64,000 nt of DNA from Schistocephalus solidus (GCA_017591395.1 WEDG01004226.1:1-64000), one strand, 5' to 3'. Positions 32,852 through 44,929 are shown, counted from the first letter of the stretch. A program made the numbers and translations. Notes: a model not told the origin generated them from the sequence alone.

Positions 32852-33460
32852 GTTTTAGGTGGGTTGCTCTAGTGGAAGTTTAACGCGAAGAGGCTGTTTG
32901 CGTCTAAGCACTGACTGGGGTTTCATATTGATTTTAAAATATAAGTCGATAAAACGAGAGAAATATTGTCACTAGTGACGTTTAACGGAATAAAAGATGT
33001 TATACATGAAAAATGTGTTTTAAGCAAAGGCACTGCAAGCAAATATCTGCAAGGTAACGAGTTTAAACTGAAAATAGAATAAGCGAAGAGGCTATGCAGG
33101 AGGAAAAATTATATCAACTGGTAAACCAGTTACTGCAAATTATTATTCGCTGGAAATAATGTAAACTTACAAATTTTCAACTTTATTTCTAGAATTAAAC
33201 TTTAGATTCCGTACTTTTGACCTAAATCTGCGAGAACTTTAATGAGGCTATGTAGAGTGAAAAAGTTTAATAAACTGTATATTTCTCCCTTTTGCAATTG
33301 CAATAACTGCAAGTTTGTACAGCTGATAATTAGGTAGAATTACAAGAAATTGTCAATAACTAAGCTAATATTTTCAACAGGAAACGAAGAAATAGGTTGA
33401 AGATTTGAGAATTCACTTATCTTCAAATTTGAGCAAACCGCCTTCGACCTTGATGCACCT

Positions 33461-33530
33461 TAAGTTTGTACTAAGTTTGTAATGATGGGGCCCTCTAAGC
33501 CTTAAATATACAATTGACTTATTTATGGAT
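33461..33530 (+). mobile_element. 3'-terminal fragment of retroposon D
   Basis: The sequence ACTAAGTTTGTAATGATGGG, then GCCCTCTAAGCC and AAATATACAATTGAC, matches the last 60 bp of D copy 1 (2022-2077). It is a severely 5'-truncated copy or remnant, flanked on the left by the 5' region of a minus-strand family A element. Confidence 0.5.
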
Positions 33531-34470
33531 ACTGTTTATCACTTTCATTTTGGGCAATTCACCAGCAGCCTCGCAAAATCCGTCGACTACAAGATAAAAT
33601 AATTTTCAGGGAAAAACCCTTTGTCTACATCCTACTTTCGTTTATTGACGAAGGGTTGAATATAAGACTATGTTTCTGTCTTTAATTGCTATGTTCAAAT
33701 AGGTCTTCATAGGTAAGCCTGCTTGATTATTTTCAGACAATGCTTTGGATATTTCAAACAGCGAATATTCTTCTAGTACTGTGTTCACTCGAATAGCTTC
33801 CGGGAGCCCATATTTGGATTTTTGGCATATAGATCTATCTATAAGTTGAAGGCATTATTGTTGAACACTTTTTGCTTTTACTCCACCGGCTGCCATGAAC
33901 TTTCCCATTGGAGCCAACTGGGCATGTAAAGGGCGCGCTGCTGGCACTCTTACGTGGGGTAAGTGATACCTACCGATCACTGTTTGTTGATTTTTCTGGG
34001 GCCATCGATCACTGATTTACTTTTGAACAGATGAATGCTGTGGGCCCCAGGTTTTCCGAATCAAGTAAAATGCATGAAACAGTTTCATCCTCGCCTTATT
34101 TCTTTTTTGGTCACCTGTATTTCAACTGACTCAGAGGATTTTTCCAGGGACATCGTTATTTTTTTCTATTTGTTTCGTTTAATATTTTGTCCATCGTCCT
34201 TTGCCGTTTCTTTGCAATATTTAGTCTCACTTGCTTATGTTTTCAGCTCTTTGCATCGTGATTCGGCCATTTACATTTATTATGTTTTATGAGTACTGTT
34301 ATTTGTTCCGAGAGGAGATCGGGATCTCCTTCGAATCTCAAAAATTGATGAAGATTCTCAAAACTGCGAATTACTCTAAAAGTTACTGTTTTTTTCCAAG
34401 AATTATGCTAAAAATAAAAGCTCATCTTATCTTTTAAAGTTAATCTGCACGCACTTTACCTTGACCATGC
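33531..34470. other. Gene-free stretch of about 0.9 kb
   Basis: I find no RT, endonuclease or other domain, no tRNA-like motif and no repeat shared with the rest of the window. Open frames here are short and without recognisable content. It could be host intergenic or intronic sequence that survived between retroelement insertions. Confidence 0.4.
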
Positions 34471-35440
34471 GAGAAGGTAATGTTCGCTGACGATTTTAAG
34501 TTATGGAACTCGATTGAAAAACCGGAGGATGCGCAGAAATTACAACAAAACTTTGATCGCTTGCAAACATGGTGTGATGAGTGGCTGCTGAACCTTAATC
34601 TTAACAAATGCCAAATAATCCGACTTCGGTCTAGTTCCAGAAGGATGATTAGGTTTGAATACCAGTACTTCATCAGTGGTCACCAACTCCAGGAGGTAAA
34701 TATTCTAAAGGACTTGGGTATATGGATAACACCAACTCTCAAACCATCGTCGCACTGTGCGAATATCGCAAAGAAAGCTATGTGTATTTTAGGCGCAATC
34801 AGGAGGTCCTTCGTTAATTTTTGACGGAGAGCTTTTTTTGGGCGCGTGTTTGGAACATTTATCCGACCGCTGTTGGAATATTGCGTTCAGGCGTGGCGCC
34901 CTTGGACGAAACATGACTACGCTCTGCTGGAGAAAGTTCAACGGAGGGCAACGAAACTACTCAAAGGATTGGAATGCCTACCCTATGAGGGCCGCCTAGC
35001 AAGACTTAAAGTTTTTCCTCTCTTTTATAGGCAATACAGAGGGGATATGATCTTAGTCTTCAAACTTGTCAGAGGAGTGGATTGTGCTCTTCAGATGGCC
35101 AACTTTTTTCTGAATTGGCAAACATGACAAGTATCCGAGGTCACCAATACAAACTGAAAAGAAATCACACCAAACTTGAAGTGCGGGTCAACTTCTTTTC
35201 CCAACGGGTGATTGACGAATGAAACAAACTGCCAGCCTCAGTTGTTCAGGCTGAAAGCGTAGAAATGTTTAAAAGAAGACTTGATGCATTTTTACTTGAT
35301 AAACATATATTTAGTCGACAGCAATGATCGATATACTAAAACGACTATCGCCATGTAACATTTGCTTGTTTTGCTACTGTCTATATGTAAATAGGGTTTT
35401 CAAAGGCTCTGCCTATCTCCCTTACATATACTGAATGAAA
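34471..35440 (+). mobile_element. CR1-like family B2 copy, 5'-truncated
   Basis: It begins at the RT catalytic box (MFADDFKLWNSIEKP near 34480) and continues to the C-terminus: WCDEWLLNLNLNKCQIIRL, LKDLGIWITPTLKPSSHC, LEYCVQAWRPWTKHDYALLE, VQRRATKLLKGLECLPYE and a frame-shifted end. One extra T/A in homopolymers near 34820 breaks the frame. The 3' UTR ends with GGGTTTTCAAAGGCTCTGCC and TATACTGAATGAAAAA. It is closely similar to the copy at 188-930 and the short copy at 46253-46447. Confidence 0.8.
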
Positions 35441-37370
35441 AAAATTTCCATCTCCATGTGTTTTGCAACAACATTTTCTTGAGGTCGAAGAACGCGTTCC
35501 CATATTTTCCTATGGGTTCTTATTGTGCGTGGTAACAAAAGTTGCGACATTAAGCGAAAGGTTTTGGACATATTTGACCTCATAAGCTTGACAATCTTCT
35601 TCAGATAGTCTCTTAGTCTGCTCAAAAATACGTCGAATCAAGGGCATAATGCAAATGTCACTTTGCAAATGGTATCAATGACAGAGTTTACGCAAACAAC
35701 GGCGAAAAGATAAAGGGAGGTAAACCTCATCCGTGACATTAATTGTCTTTTTACAGGGAACAAAACGAGAAATAAGTGGATATAAATCTTCGTATAGCAT
35801 ACTGACGTAGAATGAAATCAGACCAATCGTGGGAATTAAGATGTATCAATAATTCTGTCGAAAGGGCTGATCGTTAATCAAAGAAAAAGCTATATTTTTT
35901 GGAAAACGTTTCATCGGTTTCGAATTATGGTGCAGAAGCCACGGTGTCGTGGTCTGAGCTCCCTTATGGGCCTAAAGATGACACTGTCAAAGGCAGGCAA
36001 TATCTGCAGAAGCTTAGATCACGTATGCTTGATCCTCGGATAGGGAAGTCAATAACCTGATTTCACATGCCGATATCTACGGCCTCGATTAAGTCCTCAA
36101 ACTTTATGAGACCAGAGGTTGAAAGCATCGAATTTCAGGAAGGTTGAAATCACCTGCGATTAAGCAATACTTAAAATTCAAGTAAGTTGTGGCGTGAGGG
36201 ACAAAGATCGTAATCCTCACTGGTATTGAACGGGTGATAGACACAGCCAACGAGTAAAGAGTTCTCAGTATTTAAGGTAATTTGAAGCCAATGGCTCTCT
36301 ATAACCGCGGTAAACTGCAGATGGTCTAAGGGCCGAAATGCCAGCGTTTGCTCAACATATATACAGCTTCCTCCACTATGATTGTCACGGTCCTCATTTC
36401 GAGTACAAGTTTAACCTAAAAGAGATAGCTCGGAGTCGGGTGCAGAAGGTTCTGCACATGTTTCAGTTACAATAACAATATCTGGATAGTGGTCGAAGAC
36501 TAGAGTCTGAAGCAGTGGCATTTTATTGAGCAGGGATCTGGCATTTAGAAAGAACAGTTTGAGTGGGCACGTTGTTTGTTTTTAGGGAGGGTGGCTAAGT
36601 CGTCAAGTGGTTGATGGGCCACTGAACATAGGGGGCGGGTGCTCCCACTATTTTCTGGAAAAACGTTTGCGAGATAGCTCGCGCCTGATGTGGGAAGAGG
36701 GCAGTAAGATATGGGTGGAAATGATGAAAATGGGAACTGGAGACTACCTCTAGCTATTGGAGCATGTCCGGGAAACTCATGGGCAGGAAACTGCAAAGTA
36801 TTCCTAGTTAAGTGGCACAGAATGTCAGGCGAGTCTAGCAGTCCAGTAGGACCCTTCATATTGAGAGACAACTAGGGAAACGACCGTGCTGAACATTGAT
36901 TGCGAGGTGGGGGGCGCACTGTTGCGAATGGAACAGAAGTGCCATTCTTGGAGGAGAATGCTGACATGGTTGGTTAAGCAGCCTCAATATAAGGCCTGGG
37001 CGGTAGCTGGAAATTCGAGGTAGTTGGGAATGGGGTATTTTGGGGACTTTTGGCGAACGTAAAGAAGTATTTTTCTTGGGCAGCATAGATTTTTTCGATT
37101 TTTCAGTTGTCGAATCTTTACCAGGAGTAACCGGTAAACGTGGTATGGGTGTGGCTAGAGGAGAATTACTGTAGTATTGAGAACGAATAAGAGAAGTACT
37201 TTGTCTTGAGATCCCACAAGATCAATCAAAGTTGGTTTCCGTACAGAGTTAACTGGGGATTCAGACGGCAATGTCGCAGATGACATTGGATGCGATTTGC
37301 TCAACGTGGCAACATAAGTAGGCATTTCTGTGTTGCTTGCCGAAAATTTAATTTTTTTGTTTGCTCTGCA
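35441..37370 (-). mobile_element. CR1-like family C element, copy 3 (5' half, minus strand)
   Basis: Minus-strand family C sequence collinear with 44270-44925 and its upstream part: a Pro-rich leader (36545-37086), a highly decayed endonuclease (about 35950-36560, with the ITE-, YRPP- and DFNLPE-equivalent regions recognisable by alignment to copy 4) and the first part of the linker (about 35620-35900). The RT is absent, so it is 3'-truncated at the family B2 tail at 35440. No intact frame remains. Confidence 0.6.
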
Positions 37371-37389
37371 TTGGGGTGAGTTCAGGAGA

Positions 37390-39545
37390 GAAGAGTGACT
37401 AATATGGGGTCATTACGACTGAGCAAGCGCAGTCAGTTAGCGTGCGCGTCTCTGAATCCAAGCCACAGCTTTGCAGAAACAAACACGCACCGTCGATTGC
37501 AGATAAGTAATTTGGAATATGCGCAGCATAAAATTATGTTTGCGTTTTATCCGTTAATCGTTTTCTGAGCTAATTATTCCAATTACTTGAAAGGCCTGCT
37601 GGATAACTGGGTCGGAGTTCCTGGTCATTGCTCAATGTAGCAGTTAATCTATTATTTCATCAGCCGACAACCGATTATTGTAAGACGAAATTTACGCTTG
37701 AGAAACCAAAGGATCATGAGGCTCAAGATGTACCAAATGGCTCTTAGAGTTAATAATATCTTGAGAGGGCTGCAAATCCTCTCATATGCCAGATATGTCT
37801 CCTTCCATTACTCTATTACTCAAGGATGGAAGGGAAGCTGTAACCTCGCGTACATAGCCAATCGCTTGCAGGACATCGTTAACATCTAGCCGAAATTTTC
37901 GTTTATTTAATAGAAAGAATGAGTTAATAATTTGTAACAGTATACTTAAAAAGGCTAAAATTGCGGCTACTTTCTTACAGTAAATAGAAAACGACAAGCT
38001 GGGCACAGATTCAAACTCACTCTCACTGGAGTTGTTATTCACCCGCATCCTCAACATGTGTCCCATTTCCCTGCTCAGCCAATGCCTCAGTGTGGAATAT
38101 GGGAATGGGAGTTCATTGCGTTTGGTACTGGACTGTGCGCCTGAAAACCATGACTCAAGCAGCTTGCGGGACACAATATTTTCAAAATTTTCAAGGATTT
38201 ATTCCTCATCAAACATGAAAATATGGCCGGGTCCCATCGAGTGAACAGCATGCTTAGAGCCAGCGTCGTTCCACCGGACCGCGGCTGTGTGCTCGGTCAT
38301 TCGCGTCCAAGGAAATATCCAGGATCCCACGACGAATTTGCTTTGTCCACAACCGCAACAGATCAGGTAAAGGACGCCGGACGTTTCCTGACGTGGCAGT
38401 GGGTCATTCGGCCCTAATGACTCGGCGCTTGATGGTTGCTTTTGGTCCGTGTGCAATCCCAACTCCACGTGGAGTGGTAAGACAGCAGACGGCTTCCTCG
38501 CGTACATAGCCAATCGCTTGCAGGACATCGTTAACATCTAGCCGAAATTTTCGTTTATTTAATAGAAAGAATGAGTTAATAATTTGTAACAGTATACTTA
38601 AAAAGGCTAAAATTGCGGCTACTTTCCTACAGTTAGTAGAAAATGAAAAGCTGGGCACAGATTCAAACTCACTCTCACTGGAGTTGTTATTCACCCGCAT
38701 CCTCAACATGTGACCCATTTCCCTGCTCAGCCAATGCCTCAGTGTGGAATATGGGAATGGGAGTTCATTGCGTTTGGTACTGGACTGTGCGCCTGAAAAC
38801 CATGACTCAAGCAGCTTGCGGGACTCAAGATTATCAAAACTTTCAAGAATTTATTCCTCATCAAACATGAAAATATGGCCGGGTCCCATCGAGTGAACAG
38901 CATGCTTAGAGCCAGCGTCGTTCCACAGGACCGCGGCTGCGTGCTCGGCCATTCGCGTCTGGAGAAATATCCAGGATCCCACGACGAATTTGCTTTGTCC
39001 ACAACCGCAACAGATCACGTAAAGGACGCCGGACGTTTCCTGACGTGGCAGTGGGTTATTCGGCCCTAATGACTCGGCGCTTGATGGTTGCTTTTGGTCT
39101 GTGTGCAATCCCAACTCCACGTGGAGTGGTAAGACAGCTGACGGCTTTCGATACGTTCTTCAATTATGGAAGAGTTTGTCAGAATTTTTGGCCAGTTGGA
39201 TTGTTTCCCTCTTACTTTTTGCATATACACCGCTTAAAAAACTTGCGCAGGTGGCTATTCGCTCTCAGTAGCCTGCAAAGATATTGTACCTCAGCAACAT
39301 TGTCTTCAATTTCGCTGCAACGCAAGTCTACGCACCGGCCTAGCGCCCTTACGTGAATGCGTTTGGGACCGATCGGGTGTTTAATGTTAAAGTTCAATAC
39401 TTGCGTCATATTTGTTGTCTTCTTAGACACTTTGGTTTACAGACGATGAAAATCTTTGTGGCAAATGAGGACATTCAGAAAGGCCAGCTGCTTGCTTCCT
39501 TCTTTCTTCATCGTGAATTGAATGCCTGGGAAGTCGGCGTTGAGA
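37390..39545 (-). mobile_element. Penelope-like element 1 (RT end, linker, GIY-YIG)
   Basis: Minus strand. At 39423-39545 one frame reads DFPGIQFTMKKE followed by QLAFLNVLICHKDF, the end of the Penelope RT domain. At 39212-39430 comes LNFNIKHPIGPKRIHVRALG and IEDNVAEVQYLCRLLRANSH, the RT-endonuclease linker. At 38860-39120 the GIY-YIG domain reads SGVLYVICCGCGQSKFVVGS with TRMAEHAAAVLW and KHAVHSMGPGHIF. Then LLESWFSGAQSSTKRNELP closes the protein. The RT is 5'-truncated at 39545, where a family B fragment abuts. The catalytic Tyr of the usual YVG motif reads FVV, and stops interrupt the frame, so it is dead. Confidence 0.8.
37844..39147. repeat. 652-bp tandem duplication in Penelope-like element 1
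   Basis: Unit 1 (37844-38495) and unit 2 (38496-39147) are direct repeats with a constant 652-bp offset and only scattered differences. For example, AGCTTGCGGGACACAATATT at 38161 corresponds to AGCTTGCGGGACTCAAGATT at 38813. Each unit holds the GIY-YIG domain and the following tail. Penelope-like elements are known for partial tandem copies (pseudo-LTRs), so this can be an original integration structure. Confidence 0.85.
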
Positions 39546-40124
39546 AGTAATCATGAAGTTCCTTGAGGAAAACCAATTACTCTCAGATCTCCAGCATGGC
39601 TTCAGACAGAATCGCTCCTGTCTTTCTAGTTTATTACTCTCCACAGAGCAGGAGACTCGTGCACTGGACAAAAATGGTAGGGTTGACGTCATATACACTG
39701 ATTTCAAGAAGTCGTTTGACAGTGTCCCACACAAACGTCTCATCTACAAATTATCTGAAATCGGCATAAGAGGAATGCTGCTGACATGGATCGCAGACTT
39801 TCTTACAGATAGATTGCAAACTGTGTGCGTCGATACCTCGAAGTCAACACCTACTCCGGTTCTAAGTGGTGTCCCCCAAGGCTCGGTATTAGGGCTGTTA
39901 CTCTTCTCAGTGTACATCAACGACTGTATCGACGACCTGGATTGCAGCGCCATCATGTTTGCAGATTATGTTAAATTGTGGAGGGTCATCAGATCTGATT
40001 TCGATAGGCACGCACTTCAAAAGGATCTCAACCGTCTAAGCAGCTGGTCTGCTCGTTGGCTCTTAAATTTTAACGTTAGGGAAGTGTGTGGTCCTAAGAC
40101 TGCGTACAAGAAGGACCAGTGAGG
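39546..40124 (+). mobile_element. Internal family B RT fragment nearly identical to B I
   Basis: About 575 bp encoding KFLEENQLLSDLQHGFRQNR through FADYVKLWRVI to WLLNFNVRE. It matches B I at about 29360-29937 with only a handful of differences over the whole length, and it shares the unusual FADY active-site change. Neither its left nor its right end is a natural element end: it joins a Penelope-like RT on the left and family A on the right. A frameshift occurs at about 40076. It cannot be an ordinary 5'-truncated insertion. Confidence 0.75.
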
Positions 40125-43100
40125 TCCGAAATCCACAAATATTTAACGCTTCTAATTATGCTACCAGTTTTTCGAAATCAATTATTTCTTTTTCAAATGC
40201 ACGTTTTCCGCCAATTTTTGCTAACGTCCCGCAAAATCTCATTTCTATGCCACCTCCCTATCTTTCAAACGCCACAATATAGCCTTCCCTTCCAAGGTTT
40301 TCATCCAAATATGCCGCTGTACAATAATCTCAGTTCTCTTAACAGTAACATTTCGACAAATTATAGACCAGAGCAATTTTGTTTCCCACCTTTCGTTTCT
40401 TCTTACCGGTTTCTTCTCCGCCACCAAATTATCCTTTTTTTATAAATACTGATGAGCGTAACCTGCCGCTCAGGAATACGCTCAGCTTAGTTTCACTCAA
40501 TGCGAGGTCAGTTGTAAATAAGATGGCTGAGCTTAGAACAGTAGCCTTTGAGCTTGATCCAGATGTGCTGTGCATCACTGAAATCCTGGGCTCACTCTCT
40601 TATTTTTTTGACTCGACGCTTGCTATAGATAATTTCAATTTGTACCGACAAGACCGCGCTGAAAAAAACGTGGCGGTGGTTTGCCTCCTTTATATTAAGT
40701 CATCCTTTGTACATTTCCTTTTTCATCTGAACATTTTCGTCTTTTTCTGGAAATGTATGCTTTGCTTCAGTCATCCTCCCGCACAATAAAAAAAGCGGTA
40801 ATTGGCTGTGTCTATAATCCTCCGTGTTATTCTGGCAATGAAAGCGAGCTCTGTGAACTATTTGAAAAAGTTGCAGACACTCAGTTTGATGTCAAAATAA
40901 TCGTAGGTGATTTTTAATCTGCCAGACATTGACTGGCAGGCCAATTCCTCTCCGCCTAAACATCAGAAATTGGTCGATACTATTAACTTTACAAACATGT
41001 CCCAACTGGTCAGATCAGTTACTAGAAATGACAAAATTTTTAGATTTAATTTTTTTACAAACGATGTTCATCCCTCTCTTTATGAATTTCCATCATGATC
41101 TATTTACAAGTGATCATGCAATAATTCACTGTTGTTTTTCAATTCCCCTTCTTACGAAGCCTGAGGGTTAAATGCAATAACCTCGACTTTGCTAACAGAA
41201 GCCATGAAACAATAAATAATTTCGTAAGCACTCTAGATTGGCATAGCATATTCTTAGTCAACGATCTGGACTTTTTCCGTGAGCTATTGCAGAGCCTCTC
41301 AGAAAAAATCCAGGCTTTTATCCCGTTTAAGATTTTTTTAATTCACATTCAGCTTCTTCTACTGTTCCGCATTTTCTCCAGAACAGACTTAAAAAAATTA
41401 CGAAAAGCAACTTAAAGATTCATCTAAAAGCTCTTTGTCAGTTCATTTTAAGGATTGCACAAATATTTGAATTAGCATCGAGAATAAGGCTCGCGCGAGA
41501 TAAGCGTAGGGAGTCTCGAGCACTAAGTGATGCCAATTCATCCAAATCTGTTGCTCAAATCTTTCATGTTCGGTCATCGGCTAAGCGTCTGAATGTAACT
41601 CCGCCCTTACTCGACTGTAACAGAAAATTTGTTACAGATGATTTGGGCAAAGCAGAATTGTTAAACTCGTTTTTGCCAACCACTTTACCACTGAAACTAG
41701 CCCCACTCCCACAATTCCTCTGCTTTCAAATTCGCTTCTAACAACTATTAATTTCTCGCCTTCATGTATTCAAAAAGAAATAGCTCACCTAAAAAATTCA
41801 CATTCAGTTGGAACTGATAACATTCCAAACTCACTTATTAAACAGTTAAAGGGATTTTTCCACCTTTACTAAGCAAATTATACTCAGTATTTCTCGAAAA
41901 TGGTTTCTTCCCCGATTATTGGAAAACTTCTATTATAATACCAGTTTTTAAATCGGGTTCCCGCTCGGACATTCATAACTATCGCGGTGTTCATAAAACG
42001 CCCTCTCTTGCTAAACTCTTCGAAAAAAACTAATTGCAAAACAAATCACGGATTTTTTTGCATAAGCAATAAAATTATCAACTTTTTCCCAACACGGCTT
42101 CTTACCGGACCGTTCTTGTGAAACCTGCCACATGTCTTTTCTAAATCTACTAACCTCTCTTCGTAATGATCATCTATCTGTAGTAGTTATCTATTTTTGA
42201 TCTTAGTAAGGCATTCGATAAAGGTGCCTCATAAACGACTTCTAGCTAAACTAGAAGCTATAGGATTTCGTAGTCCCCTTACTGACTTTATTAGATCATA
42301 CCTAAATGATCGAAAACAAAAAAGTTTTAGTAGGGTCCTCATACTCAAGTGCTACCCCGATTGTTAGTGGTGTCCTTCAAGGTACCGTATTAGGTCCTTT
42401 GTTGTTCTTACTGTATATAATTGATATTTCATCGATATTTAAACATTCTCAATCTTTTATTTATGCTGATGATCTCAAATGCGTGTATTCCTTCTCTAAC
42501 TCTACAACCGAACGGTGCCTAGAAAAATTCATTCAGACTTAGACGCTCTTTCGGCCTGGAGCTCCCACAGGGGCTAATGGAGTTCTCACCTTCTAAGTGT
42601 CGCTACATGAGTTTTGGGCCTGTTAGGCTGCCGCAACCTCTTATCTTTTGAAGGTTGCCCATATGATTGAATGTTCATCCATCAAGGACTTGAGCTTAAG
42701 CTACACCAATAAATTAGATCTTTCGCCTCATGCCGATAGAATTACGGCCAAAGCTGCTCAGATTTGCGGCTTTATTTCTTATAATTTCTACCTTCCTGAA
42801 ATTAAATTAAGACTTTATCGTATGTTTTTACTTCCCATTCTTGAATTTTGCTGTCCTTTCTTCGGTTTGATGAACGAATCTAGCCGTTCAAAAATTGAAA
42901 ATGTTCAAAAGAAATTTTCACAAAAAAACTCCTATATCCGACTCTTTAACTACTTCCTACTCAACAAGATGCCAGCTAACGAAGCTAAAAATTTCTTTGG
43001 GTCAGGAGACTTGAAGCAGGCTTTTGTCTCCTTTTTCGTCTTAATAATAGTTCAACTCTCCCAAAAGCTTTCTGTCATTACCCCCGTTAGTCTTCCTTAT

Positions 43101-43449
43101 AACCTAAGAAATTCTGAACTAATTATACCTCACCCTGCATCCTCCACGTGTAAAGGCTCTCTCTTCTTTGCTACTAGGTATAGTTTTTCCTTTGGAATAA
43201 CTTGCCAATTGAAATAAGGTCGTTAACTAGTCTATCTGCATTCAAGCGAAGACTGCACATTTATCTTAACACTGATTCTATTAACCTTTTTATTTTCCTC
43301 ATCTTTTCCCAGTAGCTTTCCCATGACTCCGGAGAAGGACCATCGGGAATTTGAGTAACCCTCTTGAAACTATATTTACGCTACCTGGAGACGCCCATGA
43401 ACTATAATGTCTCCTTATATCACCCATCCTCCAAACGATGACGTCATTC
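40125..43449 (+). mobile_element. CR1-like family A element with many homopolymer frameshifts
   Basis: The longest plus-strand family A copy, with leader (40130-40450), endonuclease (40470-41170), linker, and RT (about 41940-43220) with YADD at about 42470, C-terminus and part of the 3' UTR. At 43449 it stops at GACGTCATTCGGA, where a family C element abuts. Almost every frame break is a one- or two-base lengthening of a homopolymer run relative to the other copies (for example 42026, 42056, 42199, 42319). The coding content otherwise matches the intact copy at 17687-19063 very closely. Confidence 0.85.
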
Positions 43450-44139
43450 GGAAATTTTTACCCGTTGTGCGCGATCATTCAAATAGGAGGATATTAAGTT
43501 CAGAAGCTTGTTACCTATGCCGAAGGAAGTAAGTTTCAGCAGGAGGAGATCGGGGTCAACACGATCAAAAGCCTTCGTGAAGTCGAAATCAACGGTGTAA
43601 ATTGCAAAACCACTATCTCTAGATTGTAGCACATGATCAAAGTAAGAGAGCTGGCAGGTGTCACAAGATCTTTTTTCGAGAAACCCATGCTGAGCCGCAT
43701 TAAGTAGGTTATTCTCTGTTAGGTGACGCATCAACTTGTCTTTAATCAAGGTCTCTAATATCTTCGAGGCTGCTGGCAGTGTATTTATTGGCCTAAAGTC
43801 GTCAAATGACGTAGTTCTGCCGTGTTTGGGTATAGGCAAAATGTACGATTCCTTCCATAAAATAGGAAAGGTTTCACTTTCAAGAGCAAGATTGAATATC
43901 TTATACAGAAGTGACGGAAATATATCATTTGCATCCGCCTTTAGAACGCTGACCGGGACGCCATCTGGTCCAGGACTGTAAGATTGGCGAGAACGCCGAA
44001 TGGCTACGGTTACGTCCCAGAGGGTAAAAGTTATGTTTTTCGAGGACGATACCGGTCCAAACCCGGACGTTTGGAAAGGGGCGACCGAATGTTCACTGAA
44101 AGTTCTAGACAAGAAAGCATTGAAGCTATCAGCCGTCAA
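43450..44139 (-). pseudogene. Family C reverse transcriptase, N-terminal part
   Basis: About 230 open codons: linker end (TADSFNAFLSRTFSEHSVAP), SPGPDGVPVSVLKADANDIF, LWKESYILPIPKHGR, FDDFRPINTLPAASKILE, NAAQHGFLEKRSCDTCQL and VDFDFTKAFDRVDPDLLLLK with the first catalytic Asp. The frame ends by truncation shortly before the YADD box. It corresponds to the damaged region of copy 1 and shows what that region looked like. Confidence 0.75.
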
Positions 44140-44925
44140 CTTAGCGTCAGCTATAGGGTTTCAAAAGCATCTCGAAGTACAGGGTACTGAGTTTTTTTCT
44201 CTGCGATTTTTACAGTCCGCGAAAAGAGTTTTGCAACATTGTACGAAGGGTTTTTCGGCAAAGTTAACCTCTTCAGCTAGTCGCTTTTTCTTCGGAGAGC
44301 CTCTTAGCCTGTTCAAAAGATTTGCTGGATCAATGGCAGGACGGAAGTGTCATTTAGTCGATGAAAACGACGCGAGAGTCTACGCAATCTACGGCGGAAA
44401 GGTAAAGGGAGGTAGACTTCATCCTTGACATTAATTATTTTTCTTACGAGGAACAAAACGAGAAATGAGTGGACCTAGAACTTGGTAGAATGTATCAGTA
44501 CAAACATTCACATCCAAACATAGAAAGAAGTTAGTCCAATCGTGGGAATTAAGATGTGTTAGTAATTCCCCATATTTGCTGATCGGAAATCGTGGAAAAA
44601 AAGCTATATTTTTTTGAAAACGTTTCATCAGCCTCGATTTCTAGTGAAGAAGCAACTATAGCATGGTCTGAACTCCCAAGTGGGTCTAAAAGGTGAAACT
44701 GACAGTGGCTGACAACCTCTGCAGAAGATAAGATCAAGTATGTTTGATCCTCGGGTGGGAAAATCAACTACCTGATCCCACATGCCAGTATCTATGGCCT
44801 CAAGCAAGTTTTCGAACTTTGCAGGACCGGAAGGTGGAAACCAATGAACTTCAGGGAGATTGAAGTCACCTGCAATCAAGCAGTACTTCATATTTAGGTC
44901 AACTGCGGCATGAAATGCCTGCAAA
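43450..44925 (-). mobile_element. CR1-like family C element, copy 4 (minus strand)
   Basis: Family C from the second half of the endonuclease (about 44628-44925: AGDFNLPEVHWFPP, then NILDLIFCRG) through the linker (44140-44600) to the middle of the RT (43450-44139). It is truncated at both ends: the 5' side joins a family A 3' UTR at 44926-44930, and the 3' side joins another family A copy at 43449. The surviving frames are the least decayed of the four family C copies. Confidence 0.8.
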
Positions 44926-44929
44926 TAAA

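Larger units (their letters stand above)
30669..33460 (-). mobile_element. CR1-like family A element A5, 5' half
   Basis: Minus-strand family A sequence, collinear upstream of the part at 19735-21831. It holds the 5' untranslated region (about 32860-33460, boundary uncertain), the ORF1 region (31982-32851) and the endonuclease (30862-31944). The 3' boundary at 30669 reads TTAATTTTAGATGC, matching the sequence expected right after GAGCCTAA at 21831. Only about 3-4 bp (TAA or CTAA) overlap at the two ends, so any duplication left by the B I insertion is very short. Confidence 0.8.

Noticed and set aside
34035..34437. Hydrophobic open frames at 34.0-34.4 kb
   Set aside because: Two overlapping frames of chance T-rich sequence without a recognisable domain, codon pattern or splice context.
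37620..37680. CTGATGA on the minus strand in Penelope-like element 1 as a possible hammerhead core
   Set aside because: No stem II hairpin followed by GAAA at the right distance could be found.
37844..39147. CRISPR array or satellite repeat
   Set aside because: Only two long units, with coding content of a Penelope-like endonuclease; no short repeat-spacer structure anywhere in the window.
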